A DNA stretch of 13,478 bases from NCBI GenBank assembly GCA_938049325.1, contig CALICC010000002.1, positions 1 through 13,478 on the forward strand, read 5' to 3'. A program made the translations under genes and the position numbers. Origin of the DNA: an uncultured Ilumatobacter sp. Lineage in GTDB: Bacteria; Actinomycetota; Acidimicrobiia; Acidimicrobiales; Ilumatobacteraceae. The notes under the pieces were generated by a model. That model did no database searches. It saw only the letters and a list, made by a program, of their open reading frames with translations, and was not told the origin of the DNA. Below, one piece after another: positions 1 to 6,397 of this stretch; the stretch's first letter is position 1; the number at the start of each line of letters is the position of its first letter.

Positions 1-684
1 ATCGCAGCGCGTCGCCGAGAACCACTCGAGACCGCTGCGACCGAGATCACAGCAGCGACCGGCAACCCGGTCGACGTCGACCTCGTCGACATCCGCGATC
101 GCGAAACGGTCGAGGCGCTCGCCGGTCGCCATCAGATCGACATCTTGGTCAACAACGCGGGCGGCCAGTTCCCGCAGAAGGCACGTGACTACAGCCCGAA
201 CGGCTGGCGCAGCGTCATCGACCTGAATCTGAACGGCACGTGGGCAATGACCCAGGTCTTCGGCAACCAGATGCTCGACGGAACCGGTGGTTCGATCGTG
301 CAGATCGTGGCGATCGTCGGTCGTGGCTTGCCGGGCATCGCGCACACTGCGGCGGCTCGTGCCGGCGTCGTCGAGCTGTCGAAGACGCTCGCCTACGAGT
401 GGGGCCCATCGGTGCGCGTGAACTGTGTGGCGCCGGGCGCGTTTCACACCGATGGGTGGGAGGCCACCTATGACGAGGAGGTTGGCCAGGACATGCGCGG
501 CGTACCGCTGCCGTATCCCGGACGACCCACCGACATCGCCAACGCTGCGGTCTTCCTCGCATCACCGGCCGCCGCGTTTGTCACCGGCGAGTGCCTGTAC
601 GTCGACGGCGGCCACATCCTGCAGGGTCCGATCAGCGCGCTCCCCGCCGACGGCTACCCCGAACGCAATCAGCGCCCGACCTGA
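1..684 (+). CDS. SDR family oxidoreductase, trans-2-enoyl-CoA reductase (PECR)/2,4-dienoyl-CoA reductase-like; 5' partial
   Basis: The frame is open from base 1, so the N-terminal Rossmann glycine motif lies upstream of the window. The visible part has the SDR NNAGG motif (about 148-162), the VNCVAPGAFHT segment after the active site, and the C-terminal FVTGECLYVDGG motif. The usual catalytic residues are replaced: the Ser position is Ala (IVQIVAIVG), and the YxxxK motif reads T-A-A-A-R in AHTAAARAGV. This H-x-GAAR-AGV style and the tail after VDGG resemble eukaryotic peroxisomal trans-2-enoyl-CoA reductase and related DECR-type SDRs, which reduce enoyl- or dienoyl-CoA with NADPH. The divergent residues therefore suggest an acyl-CoA reductase subfamily, not a dead enzyme. 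The exact substrate is inferred. A 39-bp repeat starts 8 nt after the stop codon. Confidence 0.9.
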   Translation: MAARRREPLETAATEITAATGNPVDVDLVDIRDRETVEALAGRHQIDILVNNAGGQFPQKARDYSPNGWRSVIDLNLNGTWAMTQVFGNQMLDGTGGSIVQIVAIVGRGLPGIAHTAAARAGVVELSKTLAYEWGPSVRVNCVAPGAFHTDGWEATYDEEVGQDMRGVPLPYPGRPTDIANAAVFLASPAAAFVTGECLYVDGGHILQGPISALPADGYPERNQRPT

Positions 685-692
685 CCGGCCCC

Positions 693-731
693 GCCACTGG
701 GTAGTGGTGGTGCCGGAACCGAAAGGACCCA
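693..731 (+). repeat. 39-bp repeat, copy 1
   Basis: First of four copies of a 39-bp unit that begins GCCACTGGGTAGTGG and ends AAAGGACCCA. It is directly followed by copy 2, with one mismatch between the two (G699 versus A738). The unit contains a short palindrome (CCACT..AGTGG), and a longer pairing of CTGGGT (697-702) with ACCCAG (727-732) would close a stem-loop. It sits 8 nt after the stop of the SDR gene. Its function is unknown. A REP-like element or a terminator-like hairpin would fit. Confidence 0.85.
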
Positions 732-770
732 GCCACTAGGTAGTGGTGGTGCCGGAACCGAAAGGACCCA
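732..770 (+). repeat. 39-bp repeat, copy 2
   Basis: Tandem partner of copy 1 at exactly 39-bp period. Here the palindrome at 734-747 is CCACTAGGTAGTGG, with perfect 6-bp arms around GG. It lies between the SDR gene and the ABM-domain gene and ends 40 nt before that gene's start. Confidence 0.85.
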
Positions 771-810
771 GGCATCGTGTGCGGAGAGGGGTGGGTCGTA
801 CCATCGGGCG

Positions 811-1215
811 ATGGCGACACTGTTGGCGCACATCACTGTTCGACCCGGAACCGAGGAGCGGTTCGAAGAGATCGCGCGCACGCTGTACGAACGAACGCAC
901 ACCGACGAAACCGACGTGCTGCGCTACGAGTATTGGCGCGGCGCCGAGGAGCGCACCTACTACACGCTGCTGTCGTTCACCGACCACCGCGCGTTCATCG
1001 AACACCAAGCCAGCGACCATCACGAGTCAGCGTCGCCTGCGATCGGCGAAGTCGTCGAACGAATCACGCTCGAATGGGTCGACCCGATCAGAGGAGCCGC
1101 CGACCTTCCTGAGACCGTGATGCAGGACGCACCCGACGGATCGAGCGACCTCGTCACGAAATACACCGACAGCTACGCGGCCCGCGTCGCCGATTGGTGG
1201 CTCCGCATTCGGTAG
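811..1215 (+). CDS. antibiotic biosynthesis monooxygenase (ABM) domain protein
   Basis: A 134-residue protein. Residues 1-90 have the ABM-type dimeric ferredoxin-like pattern: an N-terminal beta strand (LLAHITVRPG), a helix (EERFEEIARTLYERT), central strands (VLRYEYWRG, TYYTLLSF), then the F-I-E-H-Q-x-S-x-H-H signature at 62-71 and a last strand at 83-90. Family members include small cofactor-independent monooxygenases that act on quinol-type substrates, and also haem-degrading and other enzymes, so the reaction is unknown. The 44-residue tail beyond the ABM core is unusual. No strong Shine-Dalgarno site precedes the ATG, so translation may be leaderless or weakly initiated. Tandem 39-bp repeats flank the gene on both sides, and the downstream pair overlaps the last codons and supplies the stop codon. 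Confidence 0.85.
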   Translation: MATLLAHITVRPGTEERFEEIARTLYERTHTDETDVLRYEYWRGAEERTYYTLLSFTDHRAFIEHQASDHHESASPAIGEVVERITLEWVDPIRGAADLPETVMQDAPDGSSDLVTKYTDSYAARVADWWLRIR

Positions 1216-1242
1216 CGACGGTGCCGGAACCGAAGGGACCCA
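1204..1242 (+). repeat. 39-bp repeat, copy 3 (diverged, overlaps a gene end)
   Basis: Aligns without gaps to copy 4 at 39-bp period but is more diverged in its first half. The second half, GGTGCCGGAACCGAAGGGACCCA, matches the other copies with one change when compared as sub-blocks. The first 12 bases are the last four codons (including the TAG stop at 1213-1215) of the ABM gene, so the repeat has entered, or shaped, the coding end. Confidence 0.75.
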
Positions 1243-1281
1243 GCCATTGGGTAGTGGTGGTGCCGGAACGGAAAGGACCCA
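1243..1281 (+). repeat. 39-bp repeat, copy 4
   Basis: Tandem with copy 3 and close to copies 1 and 2 (it begins GCCATTGGGTAGTGG and has one C-to-G change in the GGAACC block). It ends one base before the stop codon (1283-1285) of the leftward CMD selenoprotein candidate. It therefore occupies the whole convergent gap between two gene ends, where a bidirectional terminator would be expected. Confidence 0.8.
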
Positions 1282-1282
1282 G

Positions 1283-1786
1283 TCAGTCGGTGGAGGGTTC
1301 GCGGCTCCAGAGGACGTCGAAGTCGCGGGCGATGTCGAGTACCTGGAACGCTCGGCCGATACCCACGCAGAAGCCGCACGTGATGGTGAGCTCGACCATC
1401 TCGACGTCGCTGAAGTGTTCACGCATCCGTTCCCACAACGCGTCGTCGATGCCGGTGTGGTCGAGTGCGTACTGTTCGGCGAATCGCGCCGCAAGGCGTT
1501 CGCGCTCCGTGAAGTCGGGGTGGTCGTGGTACTGGTTGACGTGCTCGTACAGCTCGTCGGTCATCCCTTGCTGCATCGCCGATGCAGCGCGTGTGTTCAG
1601 TCAAACGTGGCACTCGTTGAGTTGTGCGATGCGCATGCGCGCGACCTCGCGCTCGCGGATCGGCAAGCTCGACTTCTCATAGACCGCCTCGCTCATCGCG
1701 TGCAGACCGAGGCCCATGTGCGGGGCCAGTGCCCAAATGCGCGTCGCTTCGAGGCCTTCGCCATCGGGAATGTCGACTCGTGCCAT
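1283..1786 (-). CDS. carboxymuconolactone decarboxylase/AhpD-like protein, probable selenoprotein (UGA at codon 62 read as Sec)
   Basis: From ATG 1786 the frame runs 61 codons to ...RMRIAQLNECHV, meets a single TGA (1603-1601), and continues in the same frame as LNTRAASAMQQGMTDEL... to a TGA stop at 1285-1283. Full length is 167 residues, normal for a single-domain CMD protein. The TGA sits at the second position of the family's redox CxxC, giving C59-H-V-U62. Upstream E46 and E48 lie where AhpD-like proteins carry their proton-relay Glu. The residue four after the second Cys, often His, is Arg66. The C-terminal half is intact (LAARFAEQYALDHTGID, VELTITCGFCVGIGRAFQVLD). A hairpin fitting bacterial SECIS rules follows the UGA. 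A strong AGGAGAG (1798-1792) precedes the ATG, which overlaps the Rieske gene's stop by one base (TGATG). AhpD-like proteins are thiol peroxidases or disulfide reductases. A Sec form would give a selenol redox centre. The alternative is a Cys-to-stop pseudogene. Confidence 0.8.
1570..1588 (-). promoter_or_regulatory. SECIS-like stem-loop for selenocysteine insertion
   Basis: In mRNA sense the element is GCTGCATC-GGC-GATGCAGC, a perfect 8-bp stem with a 3-nt loop. It begins 12 nt after the UGA, so 20 nt separate the UGA from the loop. Known bacterial SECIS models require a hairpin just downstream of UGA inside the coding region, an apical loop of 3-14 nt about 16-37 nt from the UGA, and a G in the first two loop positions. 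All are met here. SelB binding is inferred. Confidence 0.75.
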
Positions 1787-3057
1787 CAGTGCTCTCCTGA
1801 TTCGTTGTGGGATGTTCGCGGTGGTGCGACAGCGGTGTTGGCCAGCAGGTCGTCGACCCATCGGTGGAAGGTTTGGTTGCCGGGTTCGTTGCGACCGAAG
1901 GTGAACTCGGTATTCGCTCCGGATGCGAGCGCCGACTGGATGCCGAGGCCGGTCTTGTAGTCCTCTTCGTTGACGACCCACTCGAGGAAGTCGGCGCGCT
2001 TGATGGTCGCCTCGCGTTCTTCGTCGGTGGCATCTTTGGCGATCACGTGAGTTTGCATCGTGCGCGACCGGTCGGAGGTCGGCCCCGGCATCAGCTGGCT
2101 GACCATCGCGCCACGGCCGCCGTTGCCGGCCACCGACACGTGCGGGAACACCGTGTGGACGAAGCCGACGTGCTTGGCGGGCTTCCACTCGGACTCCGGA
2201 ATGTCACGCAGTTCGTGGGTGATGTGGCGAGCGAACGCAACGCGCTGATGCGGCCCCCACGCGTCCCAGGTCATCACGTTGCCCATCGTGTCGGTGCCGA
2301 GCGTGTCCTTGTGCAAGATGTCGAGGTGGTAGCCGTCGACGTACCCGTCGAACGCGATCTTCCAGTTGGGCCCGATCAGTTCGCGCTCGTCGAGGAGTTC
2401 CATGTTCGCGAGGCCGAGTGCGTCGAGCGCCGCGTCGTAGCCGCCGAGCCAACTGTCGAGGTCGAGCGGAGCGTCCGGGCGGAGCACGGCGAATACGAGG
2501 CCGCTGCGCTCCTCGCACGGCAACTCCGTGAGGCCGTGGGTGGAGGTGTCGACGTCGCCGACCTTGTGACGTCCGGAGATGCCGACCAACGCACCCTCGT
2601 TGTTGTAGCTCCACGCGTGATACGGGCAGGTGAACCGACGCGCCTGGCCGCACCCGTTCTCGACCACGAGTGCGCCGCGGTGACGGCATGCGTTGATGAA
2701 GGCTTTGACTCCGCCGTCGGCCTGGCGCACGGTGAGGACCGGGATGCCCGCGATCTCGATCGAGCGATATGACCCAGGGTCGGGAACGTGTGCACTCAGC
2801 GCGGCGACGATCGGCGTGTTGCGAAACAACACATCAACCTCGCGCTCCCATCGCACTGGGTCGAGGTAGTCGGCGACCGGCACGGTGAGCATGTCGGGCA
2901 ACGAGTCGGTGGTGTCGTCGTCGAGGTGGGTGAGGAGCCGACCGGCGACTTCGTGCCAGTCGTGCGTCCACGTCGAACCGTGGTGATCGTGCACGGTCGG
3001 CTGCGGGAAACGCGGATAGTCGCGCTGAGCGTCGCCGGTGCGTTCGTCGACGCTCAC
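1786..3057 (-). CDS. Rieske-type aromatic-ring-hydroxylating-like oxygenase, alpha subunit
   Basis: A 423-residue protein. The Rieske [2Fe-2S] site is C124-x-H126 ... C144-x2-H147 (ACRHRG, FTCPYHAWSY). The catalytic domain has the mononuclear-iron facial triad H244, H249 (DGYHLDILH) and probably D366 (NEEDYKTG). D241 is the likely bridging Asp that carries electrons from the Rieske centre of a neighbouring subunit. Size and order match alpha subunits of Rieske non-haem iron oxygenases, which hydroxylate, demethylate or dehydroxylate aromatic or alicyclic substrates using electrons from a reductase/ferredoxin. No reductase, ferredoxin or beta subunit is next to it, so these must be elsewhere. 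The GTG start at 3057 overlaps the upstream gene's stop as GTGA. Longer upstream extension in this frame is antisense noise against the molybdoenzyme. The substrate is unknown. Confidence 0.93.
   Translation of the reverse strand: MSVDERTGDAQRDYPRFPQPTVHDHHGSTWTHDWHEVAGRLLTHLDDDTTDSLPDMLTVPVADYLDPVRWEREVDVLFRNTPIVAALSAHVPDPGSYRSIEIAGIPVLTVRQADGGVKAFINACRHRGALVVENGCGQARRFTCPYHAWSYNNEGALVGISGRHKVGDVDTSTHGLTELPCEERSGLVFAVLRPDAPLDLDSWLGGYDAALDALGLANMELLDERELIGPNWKIAFDGYVDGYHLDILHKDTLGTDTMGNVMTWDAWGPHQRVAFARHITHELRDIPESEWKPAKHVGFVHTVFPHVSVAGNGGRGAMVSQLMPGPTSDRSRTMQTHVIAKDATDEEREATIKRADFLEWVVNEEDYKTGLGIQSALASGANTEFTFGRNEPGNQTFHRWVDDLLANTAVAPPRTSHNESGEH
1792..1798 (-). promoter_or_regulatory. Shine-Dalgarno site of the CMD selenoprotein candidate
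   Basis: AGGAGAG on the minus strand, 5 nt from ATG 1786. It fixes the start of the CMD gene even though the site lies inside the last codons of the Rieske gene, which supports translational coupling. Confidence 0.75.
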
Positions 3058-5210
3058 ACCGCCACCGGTGCCTTCTGGACGGCGACGGGAATGGCGCTCG
3101 ACACGACCATCCCGGTGACCGGGTCGTGGCCGACGTCGACCGACACCAACCTGCTCGTCGGTGAACCGATTTCGCGGACCTTTTCGTCGGTGACCGATCG
3201 TCCGCCCCACGAGTGAGCCATCGAGATCACGCCGCGCTTCACGTCGTCGGCCGCTTCGACGACGCCCAGCAGCGATGCCTTCGGTGAGCTGATCTCGATG
3301 ATCTCGCCCGACTCGAGGCCGAGGGCCGCCACGTCGTCTGGATGCATGTACGCGGGATTCGTCGTCCCTTTGCGGGCGAGTGCGGGGAGCTCGGTGCCCG
3401 TCGAGTTGAGGACGTGTTTGAGGCGACGGCTCACGAGCCGGAACGGGTAACCGGACACGTCGGCTCCCGCGAACGTGTCGGACGTTTCGGCGAGCACCTC
3501 GGCGAGCTCGGCCATGAAGTCGTCGGGTGCGGGCGTGAACTTGGCGGTTGCGTTCTCGTCGGCGGGCTGCACGACCAGCTTCTTGTCGAGGTGAACCTGA
3601 CGTTGGCTGGCGCGCACTTCGTCGAGCGGCATGCGTGAGCCGTGGTACGAGCGATCGATGATCTCGTCGGTGTCGGGGCGCTGGGTCATGTCGGGTGTTC
3701 CGCCGGGGAAGGGCAACGTGCTTCCAAGCCGGGAGGCCAGCTCCCAGAACACTTCCCACTCGTTGAGCACGTCGCCGTCGCGCTCGACGACTGCTTCGGT
3801 GTAGTTCGTGTAGGGCGCGCGGAACCACCGGTCCATCAGGTGCGGGACGTCAGCGCGTTCGAGCGGGACAGTCGGGGCGATGACGTAGTCGGCCAGTTCG
3901 GCAGTCGGTGTCATTCGGTAGTCGATGACCACGAGGAGGTCGAGTGCCTCGAGTGCCTTCATGGTGAGCTCGTGATCGGGGAATGCAACGAGCGGGTTGC
4001 CGCCGCTCACGATGAGCGCCTTGATCTGGCCGTCGCCGGGCGTGAGGATTTCCTCGGCCAGGGTCGCGGCCGGCATCTCGCCGCGGTAGCCGCGCAGTCC
4101 GCGGATGCGAGCTTCGGGGCCGTTGGCGGGGCTGCGTGGAGCCGTGGCCTGCGCGCGGTGCGGCATCTCGGGGTAGAGCAGCAGACCGTTCTCCATCAGG
4201 TCGCCCTCGCGTTTGACTCGCCCGAGGATGGTGTTGAGCACCACGGTCATGTGCTCGGTCAAGCTGGAGTGCGCTGCCATGTTCGGTCCGGTGCCGGTGC
4301 CCGCCGTGCCTCGTGGTCCGGCGGCGAACATGCGCGTGGCCGCAACGATGTCGTCGGGGTCGAGCTGTGTACGTGCGGCAACGACGTCGAGCGTGAAACC
4401 AGAAACGGCCGCTTCGAGTTCGCCCATCTGGTCGACCCACCGGTCGCAGAACTCGTGATCTTGGAGGCCTTCGTCGAGAACGATGCGGATCATCCCCGCG
4501 AGCAGCGTGGTGTCTTGCCCCGGCCGGATCTGCAGATGGATGTCGGCGAAGGTCGCGAGCTCTGTGCGGCGAGGGTCGATGACGATCAACTTCATCCCCT
4601 CTTCCTTGCGCCGACGCATGACGACAAACGGATTCGTGCCCTGGAGGCCGCCCAGCGGTGCATACGACGACACCATCGAGTTGTATCCGATCGCCATGTG
4701 AACATCGGAGTCGGTAAAGGAGTGGTAGCCCGCCTCCCATCCACCGAGTCGCAACATCGCGAGCCCCTTGGCGGGCTGATCGATCGTGACCGAGGTGTAG
4801 AACGACACCGAGTCGATGCCCTGGTGGAAGGCGCGTGCGGCGGGCACCGCGACGGAGTTCTGGTAGCCGCCGGTGCCGGTGTACGACGCCACCGCTCGCG
4901 GTCCGTGGGTGTCGATGATCTGCTTGAGTTGCGCGGCGATGTCGTCGAGGGCGGCGGCGCTGCTCGTCTCTTCGAACGTGCCGTCGGGGCGGCGCTGCAG
5001 CGGCGCACGCAGTCGCTTCGGGTCCGCCATCTGGTCGGGAATCTGGCGACCCGTGATGCAGGTATAGCCCTCGAACAGTGGGTCATCCATGATGCCGCGG
5101 ACCGCGACGACCTTGTTGTCGACGATGTCGACCTCCATCGGACAACTCGCGTGACATACCCGGCAGAAGGTGGTCGTGGTCTGCATGTCAGCGTCCATTT
5201 CGATCCCCAT
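3054..5210 (-). CDS. molybdopterin-dependent oxidoreductase (DMSO reductase/formate dehydrogenase superfamily)
   Basis: A 718-residue protein. The N-terminal 4Fe-4S motif is C16-x2-C19-x3-C23 ... C51 (FCRVCHASCP, GYTCITGR). The molybdopterin core follows (GYNSMVSS, LIVIDPRRTELATFADIHLQIRPGQD split over about 175-227). The C-terminal dinucleotide-binding domain spans about residues 595-718 (YPFRLVSRR, NPAYMHPDDVAALGL, SMAHSWGG). There is no Tat signal, so the protein is probably cytoplasmic. At the usual metal-ligand position (Cys or Sec near residue 140 in NapA/FdhF) the sequence is YTSVTIDQPAK. No Cys or Sec is present, and D144 is a candidate ligand. The ATG at 5210 has in-frame alternatives at 5198 and 5186, and 5198 has a closer G-rich leader. 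It is the first gene of a coupled operon with the Rieske and CMD genes. Substrate unknown. Confidence 0.92.
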   Translation of the reverse strand: MGIEMDADMQTTTTFCRVCHASCPMEVDIVDNKVVAVRGIMDDPLFEGYTCITGRQIPDQMADPKRLRAPLQRRPDGTFEETSSAAALDDIAAQLKQIIDTHGPRAVASYTGTGGYQNSVAVPAARAFHQGIDSVSFYTSVTIDQPAKGLAMLRLGGWEAGYHSFTDSDVHMAIGYNSMVSSYAPLGGLQGTNPFVVMRRRKEEGMKLIVIDPRRTELATFADIHLQIRPGQDTTLLAGMIRIVLDEGLQDHEFCDRWVDQMGELEAAVSGFTLDVVAARTQLDPDDIVAATRMFAAGPRGTAGTGTGPNMAAHSSLTEHMTVVLNTILGRVKREGDLMENGLLLYPEMPHRAQATAPRSPANGPEARIRGLRGYRGEMPAATLAEEILTPGDGQIKALIVSGGNPLVAFPDHELTMKALEALDLLVVIDYRMTPTAELADYVIAPTVPLERADVPHLMDRWFRAPYTNYTEAVVERDGDVLNEWEVFWELASRLGSTLPFPGGTPDMTQRPDTDEIIDRSYHGSRMPLDEVRASQRQVHLDKKLVVQPADENATAKFTPAPDDFMAELAEVLAETSDTFAGADVSGYPFRLVSRRLKHVLNSTGTELPALARKGTTNPAYMHPDDVAALGLESGEIIEISSPKASLLGVVEAADDVKRGVISMAHSWGGRSVTDEKVREIGSPTSRLVSVDVGHDPVTGMVVSSAIPVAVQKAPVAV

Positions 5211-5328
5211 CTCGATCCGGGACTCGATCCCCGGTCGTTTCCGTACGACCGTAAACTAACTCGTCGGCTAGTTTCCGTGCGCACCGGGCATCAGGCCCGT
5301 CGAGGCTTCGAGACAGCGAGACACGACG
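5211..5328. promoter_or_regulatory. divergent promoter/operator region
   Basis: This 118-bp gap separates the leftward molybdoenzyme operon from the rightward LLM cluster, so both promoters should lie here. An AT-rich island at 5252-5275 carries an inverted repeat, AAACTA (5253-5258) and TAGTTT (5269-5274), around a 10-bp spacer. A direct repeat, GTTTCCGTRCG, at 5237-5247 and 5271-5281 brackets it. TAAACT (5252-5257, plus) and TAGTTT (minus) both fit the TAnnnT form of -10 boxes. I found no clear -35. A TetR-like repressor site is a guess. Confidence 0.45.
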
Positions 5329-6312
5329 ATGACGCGACCATTCCGTTTCGGTTTGCAGAGCTATGCGGCCACATCTCCCGACGACTGGCGCGATCAGGCA
5401 CGGCGTGCCGAAGCGCTCGGCTTCAGCACGTTCAGCGTTGCCGACCACGTGATCGGGCCAGGTCCGGCGCTCACCGCCACCAACCACCCGATTCAGAACC
5501 TGGCGGCGGTACCGGCCATGGCGGTGGCAGCGGAAGCGACGACGACGATCAACATCGGTGCACGCGTCTTCTGTGTGGACTATCGCCAACCGGTCGTGTT
5601 CGCGAAAGAACTCGCCACGCTCGACTTCTTCTCGGGCGGGCGCCTCGAACTCGGTCTCGGCGCCGGGTGGCTCCAGGGTGAGTACGAGGCAATGGGTGTG
5701 CCGTGGGACCGGGCGGGCGTGCGGCTCGACCGGTTCGAGGAGACTCTCGACCTCATCCGCCAGCACTTCAGCGACGACCAGATCGACATCGCCGGTGATC
5801 ATGTTCGGGCAACCGGGTTCGAAGGTCTCCCGAAGCCGACCAACGGGATGCCGCCGATCATGATCGGCGGCGGAGCGAAGCGGGTGTTGGGCATCGCCGG
5901 ACGCGAAGCCGACATCGTGAGCCTGAACTTCAACAACAGCTCGGGCAAGATCGGGCCCGACGGTGTGGGGAGCAGCACCGCGGAGTTGACGTCGCAGAAG
6001 GTCGACTGGATCCGGGCCGGCGCCGCTGCCCGTCGCGATGGCCGCGGGTTCGACGACATCGAGATCGAGATCGGTGCGTACTTCACGGTCGTGACCGATG
6101 AGCGCGACGCAACGCTCGGACAGATGGCACCGATGTTCGCGCTCGAGCCCAATCAACTCGCCGACCACCCGCATGCGCTCATCGGTTCGGTCGATTCGAT
6201 CTGCGACCAGATCGTGGAGCGGCGCGAGACCTACGGCATCTCGTACGTCACGTTCGGCGCGTCAGCGGTCGAGTCGGTCGGTCCGATCGTCGAACGTCTC
6301 GCCGGCACCTGA
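5329..6312 (+). CDS. LLM class F420-dependent oxidoreductase
   Basis: A 327-residue luciferase-like monooxygenase (TIM-barrel) protein. Typical segments are the N-terminal FGLQSYAATSPDDWRDQARRAEALGF, the VADH motif near residue 40, INIGARVFCVDYRQP, the FSGGRLELGLGAGW signature (about 103-116), and PPIMIGGGAKRVL near 180. The overall pattern resembles an actinobacterial F420-dependent subfamily related to MSMEG_2516. Such enzymes move hydride between coenzyme F420 and ketones, alcohols or activated double bonds, though some members use FMN. The ATG at 5329 gives a normal N-terminus. The Shine-Dalgarno is weak (GAGAC 11 nt upstream). It is transcribed divergently from the molybdoenzyme operon and is followed by a second LLM gene 100 nt downstream. 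Substrate unknown. Confidence 0.88.
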   Translation: MTRPFRFGLQSYAATSPDDWRDQARRAEALGFSTFSVADHVIGPGPALTATNHPIQNLAAVPAMAVAAEATTTINIGARVFCVDYRQPVVFAKELATLDFFSGGRLELGLGAGWLQGEYEAMGVPWDRAGVRLDRFEETLDLIRQHFSDDQIDIAGDHVRATGFEGLPKPTNGMPPIMIGGGAKRVLGIAGREADIVSLNFNNSSGKIGPDGVGSSTAELTSQKVDWIRAGAAARRDGRGFDDIEIEIGAYFTVVTDERDATLGQMAPMFALEPNQLADHPHALIGSVDSICDQIVERRETYGISYVTFGASAVESVGPIVERLAGT

Positions 6313-6363
6313 CGATCTCTGCATCCGAGCCTCTCGCCCACGTCCCACCGTCAAGCGCACCCA

Positions 6364-6397
6364 AATTCAGCAACACAGATTCAGCACACAGATTCAG
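6364..6397 (+). repeat. short AT-rich direct repeats in a 5' leader
   Basis: The hexamer ATTCAG occurs at 6365, 6379 and 6392. The last two belong to a perfect 12-bp repeat, ACACAGATTCAG (6373-6384 and 6386-6397), at 13-bp period. It lies directly upstream of the second LLM gene, in a 100-nt gap that is much less GC-rich than the rest of the window. It could be an activator or repressor site or a promoter region. Confidence 0.6.

Noticed and set aside
669..902. Minus-strand small proteins with repeated WVLSVPAPPLPSG units
   Set aside because: They are only translations of the 39-bp DNA repeat (13 codons per unit, open in several frames), with no start context or conserved domain.
1283..2188. 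Reading the CMD region as two separate genes (one ending at 1601, one starting at 1576) or as a frameshifted gene
   Set aside because: Both parts are in the same phase and together make one normal-length CMD protein. The downstream ATG at 1576 lacks a Shine-Dalgarno and would start inside the domain. No base gain or loss is needed.
3058..3828. N-terminal extension of the Rieske oxygenase frame
   Set aside because: The extension is Arg-rich shadow sequence over the molybdoenzyme. The GTG at 3057 gives a normal-length Rieske alpha subunit and a GTGA overlap.
3642..5681. 679-residue plus-strand open frame
   Set aside because: It is the antisense shadow of the molybdoenzyme and runs into the LLM gene in another phase. 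It has no recognisable domain and a biased His/Arg/Val-rich composition typical of high-GC shadows.
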